DNA of 5,290 nt. Origin: an uncultured Eubacterium sp. (lineage in GTDB: Bacteria; Bacillota_A; Clostridia; Lachnospirales; Lachnospiraceae). The stretch is taken from contig CAQBGY010000260.1 of the NCBI GenBank assembly GCA_948759685.1, positions 1 through 5,290 of the forward strand, written 5' to 3'. A program made the translations under genes and the position numbers. This document shows positions 1 through 5,290 of the stretch, piece after piece (the first letter of the stretch is position 1; every line of letters begins with the position of its first letter). The notes under the pieces are model-generated. The model was not told where the DNA came from, did not search any database, and saw only the letters and a list, made by a program, of their open reading frames with translations.

Positions 1-1
1 T

Positions 2-1231
2 ATAATAGATCGTGTAAGCAATATGAATTTTGAGAAAATAGAAATATTATTAATGTATCTTTTATTAGCAATGCTTTTAAGTACAGTTGTATCATGTTTT
101 GGCACTTACAGGATAACAAAAATAAGTGCGTACTTGTCAGTGGAACTCAAAAAAATTTTGTATGATAAAATTATTGATTTGCCTTTAAAAAAATTTGATA
201 AATATAAATCTGCTGAGTTTCTGTCCAGATATGAAGGGGATATTTCCGTTGTATCAAATTTGCTTTCTTCTACTTTCGTGGAAATACTTATCAATCTTGT
301 AAGTGTTTTAATAATTGGCTATATAATTGTTAAAATAAATATTAAATTAACACTGATTTTAATAATAGGATTTCCGTTTTCTTTTGCTATAACGAAATAT
401 TTTGCTGAAAAAATGCAAAAAGAAACATACAAGCAACGACAATCATGTGATTCATATTTAGGGCTGTTTAATGAGACTATTTTTGGAATAAAGGAAATAA
501 AGTCATACACGCTCGAAAAGATATTCAAAAATAAAATGGAAAAAGAACAATTTAATCAACAAGGTATAGTTTTAATGAAAGAAAGAATTAGGCAAAACGG
601 GAGACTTTGCAATGCAACATTTTCGATTTTGATAAATTGTTTAATACTATTAATAAGTACAAAGTACATTCAAAAGGGGATTTTGACGATTGGAGCATAT
701 GTTGCGTTTTCAACATACTCAACGAGATTTTATAATTCATTATATAATATATCTGAATATTATTCATCATGGAAAGAAGCTAAAATATCCATTAATAGGA
801 TTGAAGATTTTTTTGATGAAATGCAATTTAACCATGAAGACCATGAAAACAATGAATATATAGATTTAGATGTATTGGATGGAGATATTATTTTAAAGAA
901 TATTAATTTTACATATGATAGGAATATCATTTTGCAAGATTTTTCTTGCCGATTTGAAGGCGGAAAATGTAATTTGCTAATTGGTCAGAGCGGACTAGGA
1001 AAGACAACTATATGCAAGCTCCTTTTAAGATTTTATGAAGTAGAAAAAGGTAAAATAAAGATAGGAGATTTAGAGTTAGGTCAAATAAATAAGTATCAAT
1101 TAAGAGAGAATATTGCATATATAGCACAAACGGCAGTTTTTTTTAGCGGCACAATTAAAGAGAATTTATTATTTGCAAATGCTAACGTAGATAATCAGGA
1201 AATAATAAAGACATTAAAAATGGTGGGATAG
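2..1231 (+). CDS. ABC exporter (membrane domain plus N-terminal half of ATPase), cut by left edge and ended by in-frame TAG
   Basis: This is a type IV (ABCB-like) exporter half-transporter, a family that moves peptides, lipids or drugs out across the cytoplasmic membrane as dimers. The frame is open to the left edge, so ATG 23 is probably internal; the seven codons before it (IIDRVSN) fit the end of helix 1 and its loop. Counting from M23, helices lie at about 7-27, 80-103, 109-126, 197-213 and 221-242, matching TM2-TM6, with only TM1 and anything before it missing. The ATPase domain follows: A-loop Tyr298, Walker A GQSGLGKT (321-328) and Q-loop Gln369. The frame stops at TAG 1229-1231, between the Q-loop and the signature motif, so the product alone lacks the signature, Walker B and switch His and could not hydrolyse ATP. 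The same frame resumes immediately after the stop. Whether an N-terminal C39 peptidase domain exists cannot be seen. Substrate is unknown; the neighbouring BceAB-like pair hints at a peptide. Confidence 0.88.
   Translation: MIDRVSNMNFEKIEILLMYLLLAMLLSTVVSCFGTYRITKISAYLSVELKKILYDKIIDLPLKKFDKYKSAEFLSRYEGDISVVSNLLSSTFVEILINLVSVLIIGYIIVKINIKLTLILIIGFPFSFAITKYFAEKMQKETYKQRQSCDSYLGLFNETIFGIKEIKSYTLEKIFKNKMEKEQFNQQGIVLMKERIRQNGRLCNATFSILINCLILLISTKYIQKGILTIGAYVAFSTYSTRFYNSLYNISEYYSSWKEAKISINRIEDFFDEMQFNHEDHENNEYIDLDVLDGDIILKNINFTYDRNIILQDFSCRFEGGKCNLLIGQSGLGKTTICKLLLRFYEVEKGKIKIGDLELGQINKYQLRENIAYIAQTAVFFSGTIKENLLFANANVDNQEIIKTLKMVG
1229..1231 (+). other. In-frame amber stop inside the exporter gene
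   Basis: The codon after ...KMVG is TAG, and the next codons in the same frame read YDYINSLPLG, the usual helical-domain segment that precedes the ABC signature. No insertion or deletion is needed to join the halves, so a single substitution in a sense codon (for example CAG, GAG, AAG, TGG or TAT/TAC) explains it. It could also be a sequencing error. The following bases (TATGAT) are not a read-through context that I recognise. Confidence 0.85.
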
Positions 1232-1519
1232 TATGATTATATTAATTCATTGCCATTAGGGATGGAAACGGTAATGAGTGAGGCGGGAAATAATTTTTCA
1301 GAGGGACAGAAACAACGATTGAATATAGCACGTGGAATTTTAAAAAGACCTAAGATTTATATTTTTGATGAACCAACTTCTGCTTTGGATAGTAAAAATC
1401 GAGAAGGAATAGTTAAGTTGATTGAGCAAATTATGGATAAAAAAACAGTAATTATAATAACGCATGATACATACATAATTGAGCGTTTTAAGGATGCAAA
1501 TTTAGTTCTAATGCAGTGA
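1232..1519 (+). CDS. C-terminal half of the same exporter ATPase domain (continuation after TAG)
   Basis: This segment completes the nucleotide-binding domain of the upstream exporter in the same frame. It carries the signature motif as FSEGQ (LSGGQ variant), Walker B IYIFDE followed by PTSALD (D-loop), and the switch histidine in IITHD. It then ends at TGA 1517-1519, a normal length for an exporter C-terminus. The first possible starts in frame are TTG 1250, ATG 1262 and ATG 1274. None has a convincing Shine-Dalgarno sequence, so independent translation is doubtful, and the piece has no Walker A of its own. The coding appearance is undamaged (no other stop or frameshift), which suggests the amber codon is recent, suppressed or an error. 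The product is most likely the end of a gene disrupted at 1229-1231. Confidence 0.85.
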   Translation, partial: YDYINSLPLGMETVMSEAGNNFSEGQKQRLNIARGILKRPKIYIFDEPTSALDSKNREGIVKLIEQIMDKKTVIIITHDTYIIERFKDANLVLMQ

Positions 1520-1522
1520 GGG
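1518..1522 (+). promoter_or_regulatory. Ribosome binding site of the stand-alone ABC ATPase
   Basis: GAGGG lies four bases before ATG 1527 and overlaps the stop codon of the exporter (TGA 1517-1519). It supports the chosen start and suggests translational coupling. If ribosomes stop early at the amber codon upstream, coupling into the ATPase gene could be reduced. Confidence 0.65.
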
Positions 1523-1526
1523 TAAT

Positions 1527-2267
1527 ATGATACAAATAACAAATTTAGAAAAAACATATGATGATTTTCAGAAACATTTGGTTTTACAGGGATTAAATTT
1601 AACTGTGAAGGATGGGGAATTCTTGGGAATTATGGGTGCATCTGGAAGTGGAAAGAGTACTTTTCTACGCATTGTAGGAGGACTTGAAACTTATTCCGTA
1701 GGAGAAGTGAGTGTTTTTGGTAAAGATTTGCTAGCTATGAAAGAGTCTGAAAAAGAGCTATATCGAAAAAATGTGATTTCTTTCGTTTTTCAGGATTACA
1801 ACTTATTGGCTGGTTTGACGGTAAAAGAAAATATCATTTTACCATATACTATGATGGAAAAGGATGAAAAAAAAATAGAACAGGATTATACAGTTATTGC
1901 AAAACAGTTGGGTGTCGATGAATTTGAAAATAGATTTCCAGATGAAGTTTCGGGCGGAGAACAACAGAGGGCGGCGATTGCAAGAGCTGTGATAAAGAAA
2001 AGTAAGATTCTACTTGCAGATGAACCTACAGGAAGCCTTGATGTTGGATTTGGAAGAAAAGTGTTGGAGTTGTTTAGAAAGATTAATGTAGATTGTAAGG
2101 TTACGATTATCATGGTTACACATGATGTACTTTGTGCTAGTTTTTGTAACAGAGTTATATTTTTGCGTGATGGACAATTTGTAAAAATGATAAAGAAAAC
2201 TGATTCACAGGAAAATTTTTATAGAAGTATTCAGGAAGAAATGGGGAAAATGGATGAAATCTTTTGA
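1527..2267 (+). CDS. BceA-like ABC transporter ATP-binding protein
   Basis: This 246-residue protein is a complete cytoplasmic ATPase of the MacB/LolD/BceA class and would energise the permease encoded directly downstream. All ABC motifs are present: Walker A GASGSGKS (37-44), Q-loop Gln89 in FVFQDYNLL, signature VSGGEQQR (141-148), Walker B ILLADEP (161-167), D-loop SLD (170-172) and switch His199 in VTHD. The FQDYNLL and SGGEQQR forms are typical of ATPases paired with FtsX-like permeases, in contrast to the fused exporter just upstream. Length is normal for the class. The start has a good ribosome binding site. The end overlaps the permease gene by 14 bases, which indicates co-translation of the pair. 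In the BceAB family such transporters confer resistance to bacitracin, lantibiotics and similar cell-wall-targeting peptides and often signal to a BceRS two-component system. That role here is inferred from family and from the partner's topology. A run of nine A residues (1867-1875) interrupts nothing but is a possible slippage site. Confidence 0.93.
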   Translation: MIQITNLEKTYDDFQKHLVLQGLNLTVKDGEFLGIMGASGSGKSTFLRIVGGLETYSVGEVSVFGKDLLAMKESEKELYRKNVISFVFQDYNLLAGLTVKENIILPYTMMEKDEKKIEQDYTVIAKQLGVDEFENRFPDEVSGGEQQRAAIARAVIKKSKILLADEPTGSLDVGFGRKVLELFRKINVDCKVTIIMVTHDVLCASFCNRVIFLRDGQFVKMIKKTDSQENFYRSIQEEMGKMDEIF

Positions 2268-4107
2268 TATTCTGTTAAAAAAAAGTATAAAGGCAGAGAA
2301 AGAGTTACGGTTTTATATTTATGCTATTTTTGTTCTTGCCACAGTTTTTTCTTTTTTGATTTTTTTGTCAAGTAATCAGACGTTTGTGGAATTGCTATAT
2401 AGGGAAAATGGCATGGTTTCGATTATGTATGTGTTGATCTGCACAGTCCTAATAGCAATTTACATTTATCTGAAATCTTTGTATAGAAACTATTTTGACC
2501 AGATTCGTAAAGATATTGGAATCCTTATTTCTATGGGAATGCCAAGAAAAAAATTGAAGAAACGCCTGATTGTTGAAAATTTAGGTTTTATTATTATGGC
2601 AGATGCCGCAGGCGTAACAGTTGGATTTTGTGTTTATGCCATTGTGATATTGCATTTTATTCTTGATAGGGACGAGAACATTTTTAATGGAGTTTTAATA
2701 GGAATATTTTGGCTTGCTGTCATTTCTATCTTGTTTGTTTGTTTGATGGGAATTGTTTACAATCAACGCATTATAAATAATCAAAATATTTATGAGATTA
2801 TCAGTAATCGAGATGGAAAAATGAAGCGTAATACCAATGGTGCAGTTCAAGCTAGAGTAGGCTTTTTTTTTCTGGTGGGTGGAAATTGTGTCCTGCTTTA
2901 CAATAAAATAGGTATGGTAGAACATTCTAATTTATTGCCGATTGTGTCAGTTTGCATTGTATGTATTGGTATCTATTTTACGGTGCTGTCTTTTGGATAC
3001 TGGTTTTCTGTTATTTTGCAGAGAAAGAAAGGGGCAAGTTGGAATCTTATATTATTGAATGAAATAAGGAACCATTATAGGAATTCTGCAAAAGCATTAT
3101 CGGCTTATGCAATCATAAACTGGTTACTTGTGTTTTTAATGGTCATCATAATGATGCTGGGTTTAGAGAATTGGAGTCTTGATGCTTCAGACAGTCCGTT
3201 TGAATATGTATTGGAATTTGGAGAAAATCAGTACGGTGATATGGAGTCTTTTTTACTCCAACAACAGAACAGCATACGTGAATGCTATATGATTCCATCA
3301 GTGGATGGATATGCAATATATGGTGAGACTGGAATTACTATGATACCAGAAAAATCTTACAATGCAATAATGGGGAGGATGTTAAATATTGAAAGCGGAC
3401 ACACTATCGTTTTGAGCCAGCTAGATAGATCAATGGTAAGTATTACAAAGGAAGCTGACGGTAGGGAATGGCATTATTGGGAGATAGATGAAGAAATTCC
3501 GATTGATGTGGAGGGAAATAAATATTGCTTTTTTACAGATTATGAGATATGGGAGTATCTATTTAATTGTGAAGATTCCCAAAGGCGTATTTTGATCTTA
3601 AACGATGAAGATTTTAGTACGGTTGCACAGCAGGGTTTTTTATTTTATAAGTTGTGCATAAATTTGACAGAAAATGCTTGCTTTGATAGTAATATTGTAT
3701 CGGAGAATATACGGCTGATAGGTAAGCGGGATCACTATTTAAGGATACAAAAAGAAAATAGAATCTTAATTTTTAGCTTGGTTACGACGCTAGTAGTATT
3801 GTGTATTCTTTTACTACTTACACAGCATATGCAGTATATCAGTGAAAAGAATGGAAGAAAAAGAGATTATAATTTACAGATAACTCTAGGAATTGAAAAA
3901 GATTGTAGGGAAAAAGTAAGGAAAAAATCATTATGGATAAAAAATTTATTGCCAGTATTTATCGGTGGCTTAACGGGGTGTTTATGTACAATTTGTTTTA
4001 TAAAAGATATGAATATGTACCTTGCTGTTTTGCCATTTACAATATTTTTACTTGAGTGTATTATGCAGATTTGTGTATATTTTATTGAAAGTCGATTCAA
4101 TTTCTAA
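2254..4107 (+). CDS. BceB-like FtsX-family ABC permease
   Basis: This 617-residue integral membrane protein is the permease partner of the ATPase before it. Predicted helices lie at about 20-40, 54-74, 107-134, 146-168, 201-216, 227-255, 284-304, 503-523, 562-583 and 587-611. The hydrophilic stretch 305-502, between helices 7 and 8, would be outside the cell. Ten helices with one large extracellular domain at this position is the topology described for BceB, where the domain senses peptide antibiotics or their lipid-linked targets. FtsX-type cytoplasmic coupling segments precede helices 3 and 9: DIGILISMGMPRKKLKKR (87-104) and a weaker second copy near 541-560 (ITLGI, then a charged stretch). 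The protein is slightly short for BceB (usually about 640-670). ATG 2254 overlaps the ATPase end by 14 bases, with GGGG at 2243-2246 as a weak ribosome binding site. No signal peptide apart from helix 1. The extracellular domain diverges quickly in this family, so substrate cannot be read from it. Confidence 0.87.
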   Translation: MKSFDILLKKSIKAEKELRFYIYAIFVLATVFSFLIFLSSNQTFVELLYRENGMVSIMYVLICTVLIAIYIYLKSLYRNYFDQIRKDIGILISMGMPRKKLKKRLIVENLGFIIMADAAGVTVGFCVYAIVILHFILDRDENIFNGVLIGIFWLAVISILFVCLMGIVYNQRIINNQNIYEIISNRDGKMKRNTNGAVQARVGFFFLVGGNCVLLYNKIGMVEHSNLLPIVSVCIVCIGIYFTVLSFGYWFSVILQRKKGASWNLILLNEIRNHYRNSAKALSAYAIINWLLVFLMVIIMMLGLENWSLDASDSPFEYVLEFGENQYGDMESFLLQQQNSIRECYMIPSVDGYAIYGETGITMIPEKSYNAIMGRMLNIESGHTIVLSQLDRSMVSITKEADGREWHYWEIDEEIPIDVEGNKYCFFTDYEIWEYLFNCEDSQRRILILNDEDFSTVAQQGFLFYKLCINLTENACFDSNIVSENIRLIGKRDHYLRIQKENRILIFSLVTTLVVLCILLLLTQHMQYISEKNGRKRDYNLQITLGIEKDCREKVRKKSLWIKNLLPVFIGGLTGCLCTICFIKDMNMYLAVLPFTIFLLECIMQICVYFIESRFNF

Positions 4108-4127
4108 GCCATTTTTTTATTAATTCT

Positions 4128-4153
4128 TTGGACATAATTTAATTTTGTATAAT
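4128..4153 (+). promoter_or_regulatory. Weak promoter-like element after the permease gene
   Basis: A perfect TATAAT (4148-4153) is preceded by TTGGAC (4128-4133). The spacer is only 14 bases, against the usual 16-18, and there is no obvious gene immediately downstream. In such AT-rich DNA a TATAAT is expected by chance, so this is a low-confidence call. If active it would transcribe into the terminator-like hairpin at 4189-4218, giving a very short RNA. Confidence 0.15.
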
Positions 4154-4188
4154 GAGCGTTTATGTAAAATGAACAAGATATATTTAAG

Positions 4189-4218
4189 AAAGATCAAATG
4201 CTATATCTGGTCTTTTTT
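4189..4218 (+). terminator. Possible Rho-independent terminator of the ABC transporter block
   Basis: AAAGATCA (4189-4196) pairs with TGGTCTTT (4208-4215) as an 8-bp stem with one U-G wobble and an 11-base loop. A run of six T (4213-4218) forms the end of the right arm and the U-tract. The stem is AU-rich and therefore weak, and it sits about 80 bases after the permease stop, but it is the best terminator candidate in the gap. Confidence 0.4.
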
Positions 4219-4287
4219 GATGTTGAGTGTAAATATCAGCTATAAATAGTGCATTCTGAAAATCTTATATTTTTCCTTATCATAATG

Positions 4288-4310
4288 GCATGTCCCTTAA
4301 TGGGACATGC
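4288..4310. repeat. Perfect 9-bp inverted repeat (hairpin) at a composition boundary
   Basis: GCATGTCCC (4288-4296) and GGGACATGC (4302-4310) are exact reverse complements around a five-base loop TTAAT. No T-run follows on either strand, so it is not a standard intrinsic terminator. It sits where very AT-rich DNA (about 26% G+C by hand count for 4141-4260) gives way to a block of about 44% G+C (4321-4500). It may be an operator, a mobile-element end or a hairpin recognised by a recombinase; the sequence alone does not decide. Confidence 0.8.
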
Positions 4311-4514
4311 ATACACCTGATTTTATATTCGCTTTTCCGTCTATGCTTATGCGGGGATAAAGGGGTGGCAGAATCCCGTTTCGTGCGAAGATGTACCTGC
4401 AATGAATAACACTGTTGTCCATGAAGGTATAGAGCAGAGGATTGTGCCTATTGGCGTTGCAGTCAGAGGTAATGAGGTAAAACGGCACAAAGAAAAATTC
4501 TTGACGGGCACAAG
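4311..4514. other. Gene-poor, higher-GC block with unassigned open frames
   Basis: Together with 4108-4310 this is a gap of about 400 bases without a supportable gene. Plus-strand frame 4321-4515 is open for about 65 codons (it includes VPAMNNTVVHEGIEQR and IVPIGVAVRG), but it lacks a good start with a ribosome binding site and ends at TGA 4516-4518. The minus strand is also open (4488 to 4297, GTG start), with many C-ending codons, and stops inside the hairpin at 4288-4310. I recognise neither peptide. The composition differs clearly from the transporter block, so the piece probably has a different origin and may be a gene fragment. No tRNA or riboswitch was seen. Confidence 0.45.
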
Positions 4515-5198
4515 TTGATAAAATGGTCTGATATGAAACAGATTTTGGCGGAAGCTAAAAAAATAGGGTTAGAGTCTGTCAAGTTTCTTGGGATTGGTGA
4601 GATTTTTAAGATTCCAGATTTGTTCAATATCTTAGATGATTTGAAGCAAATGGATATTAAGATAGGTATTTTCACGAAAGGTACGGCATTAGGGGACGAT
4701 AAAATTGCTAAAGATTGTGGGTATGAGGGCATCGAAACAGCAGAAGAATTAGTTCGTAGGTTATCTGAATATGACAATGTAAGCATATTATTGGGTGGTA
4801 ATTCATTTGTGCCGGAAATTCAGAATCGTATGGTGGGATGCGGCAAGGATGGAGGAGTGACAAGCTATACAGAGAAAAGAGATTGTGCATTAAAACTGCT
4901 TGTAAAATATGGTTTTAATGATCCAGCAAAGGGAAAAAAATTAGCGCTTGTATGGCTTTTGGGACAATTTGAGACAAACAAAGAATTGATTTCCCGGTAT
5001 GATGAAAATAATACTATGACAAGGGAAGAAAGATATGTTCGGTGGCTGTCTGATTTCTATTCAGATATTTATATGTCGGCTGTTAGCATCGGAATAACGG
5101 ATTTAGATACACTAAAGGCAGAAGGAATCTCTGGCTATGCAGGAGCGGCAAAATGTCAACAGATGCATAACGGTATATATATAGTGTCTGCTGATTAG
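4515..5198 (+). CDS. Truncated radical SAM protein (SPASM-type), probably a pseudogene remnant
   Basis: The 227-residue frame resembles the central barrel of radical SAM enzymes that carry a C-terminal SPASM or twitch domain, a group including many peptide (RiPP) maturases. Visible landmarks are strand SVKFLGIGE (21-29, the GGE-like SAM-binding motif), strand KIGIFTKG (49-56), NVSILLGGNSF (88-98), KKLALVW (141-147) and a final YAGAAKCQQMHNGIYIVSAD (208-227). That final segment looks like the entry to a SPASM domain, where a cysteine precedes a GxY strand. The CxxxCxxC motif that binds the catalytic 4Fe-4S cluster is absent: the only cysteines are 68, 109, 124 and 214. The upstream frame closes at TGA 4473-4475 without supplying it. 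The stop at 5196-5198 removes the rest of the cysteine-rich domain. The start is TTG 4515 (next ATG at 4533) with no good ribosome binding site, consistent with a gene that lost its 5' end. The product could not do radical chemistry. Family-level identity is fairly secure; the specific function is unknown. Confidence 0.68.
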   Translation: MIKWSDMKQILAEAKKIGLESVKFLGIGEIFKIPDLFNILDDLKQMDIKIGIFTKGTALGDDKIAKDCGYEGIETAEELVRRLSEYDNVSILLGGNSFVPEIQNRMVGCGKDGGVTSYTEKRDCALKLLVKYGFNDPAKGKKLALVWLLGQFETNKELISRYDENNTMTREERYVRWLSDFYSDIYMSAVSIGITDLDTLKAEGISGYAGAAKCQQMHNGIYIVSAD

Positions 5199-5290
5199 GT
5201 TTAAAACACTTGATTTTACTGACTTTTACTACGTTTTGCCCACAGGGATGATGACAACAATACACCGCCATCTTCCGGAAAATCCGGCGG
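5199..5290. other. Unassigned right-edge segment of higher GC
   Basis: After the radical SAM stop the sequence shifts to about 53% G+C (5231-5290). Plus-strand frame 5185-5290 is open and reads ...DFYYVLPTGMMTTIHRHL to the window edge. Minus-strand frames are open from the edge to TAG at 5229-5231 (ending IVVIIPVGKT) and to TAA at 5216-5218. I recognise none of these as a known protein, and the edge cuts all of them. The segment may be the end of an adjacent mobile element or of a convergent gene. Confidence 0.3.
5265..5290. repeat. Nested GC-rich inverted repeats at the right edge
   Basis: CCGGA (5275-5279) and TCCGG (5283-5287) form a 5-bp stem with a three-base AAA loop. Alternatively CCGCC (5265-5269) pairs with GGCGG (5286-5290). 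The two pairings share bases and are mutually exclusive. They are short and cut by the edge, so no role is assigned. Confidence 0.3.

Noticed and set aside
1..6. TATAAT at the extreme left edge as a promoter
   Set aside because: It lies in the open exporter frame (IIDRVSN codons), has no visible -35, and would sit inside the coding region.
106..770. Minus-strand open frames opposite the exporter
   Set aside because: They are short, without motifs, and antisense to well-supported coding sequence.
1229..1231. TAG read as pyrrolysine or a reassigned codon
   Set aside because: Only one in-frame TAG occurs in the coding regions, ABC exporters are not known pyrrolysine proteins, and TAG is used as the terminal stop at 5196-5198.
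1250..1519. Stand-alone small ABC protein starting at TTG 1250
   Set aside because: It has no ribosome binding site or Walker A, and the upstream codons 1232-1249 continue the conserved exporter sequence in the same frame.
4288..4310. The hairpin as an intrinsic terminator
   Set aside because: No T-run follows it on either strand.
4108..4514. CRISPR array, tRNA or riboswitch in the gap
   Set aside because: There are no regularly spaced repeats, no cloverleaf-like T-loop GTTC pattern, and no extended conserved aptamer-like structure visible.
4501..4524. TTGACG followed by TGATAAAAT as a promoter for the radical SAM frame
   Set aside because: The spacing between the two elements is far too short, and the second overlaps the proposed start codon.
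4463..4786. Minus-strand frame of 107 codons opposite the radical SAM gene
   Set aside because: The plus strand has recognisable family motifs across most of this span, and the minus peptide shows no domain features or ribosome binding site.

Overview
The window looks like low-GC Firmicutes DNA, most likely from the class Clostridia. This rests on strong AT bias, A/T-ending codons, a GAGGG ribosome binding site and the gene families present. No rRNA, tRNA or marker gene narrows it further, so the taxonomy is inference.

The left 4.1 kb is a tightly packed, same-strand ABC transporter block. First comes a fused membrane/ATPase exporter subunit (2-1519). It is cut by the window edge before its first membrane helix and interrupted by a single in-frame TAG at 1229-1231; the frame and all ABC motifs continue intact beyond the stop. 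Seven bases later begins a stand-alone ABC ATPase (1527-2267). It overlaps by 14 bases a 617-residue permease (2254-4107) with ten predicted helices and a large extracellular domain of about 200 residues between helices 7 and 8. That topology is the hallmark of BceAB-type transporters, which protect Firmicutes against cell-wall-targeting peptides. The block therefore reads as a peptide export and/or peptide resistance cassette. No BceRS-like regulators, precursor peptide or immunity lipoprotein lie inside the window.

From 4108 to 4514 no convincing gene is seen. The first half is very AT-rich (about 26% G+C in 4141-4260) and holds a plausible weak terminator (4189-4218). A perfect 9-bp hairpin (4288-4310) then marks the change to a block of about 44% G+C with open but unrecognised reading frames on both strands.

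The 4515-5198 frame encodes the core of a radical SAM protein of the SPASM-associated kind. It lacks the N-terminal CxxxCxxC iron-sulfur cluster motif and stops just where the C-terminal cysteine-rich module should begin. Directly after its stop the composition jumps again, to about 53% G+C in the last 60 bases, with unrecognised open frames and small inverted repeats. The right third of the window therefore looks like a patchwork of decayed or recombined accessory DNA, probably near mobile-element junctions. No transposase, integrase, attachment-site pair or CRISPR array could be identified. I did not find a clearly new system. The main points of interest are the amber-interrupted exporter beside an apparently intact BceAB-like pair, and the truncated radical SAM gene bounded by two compositional switches.
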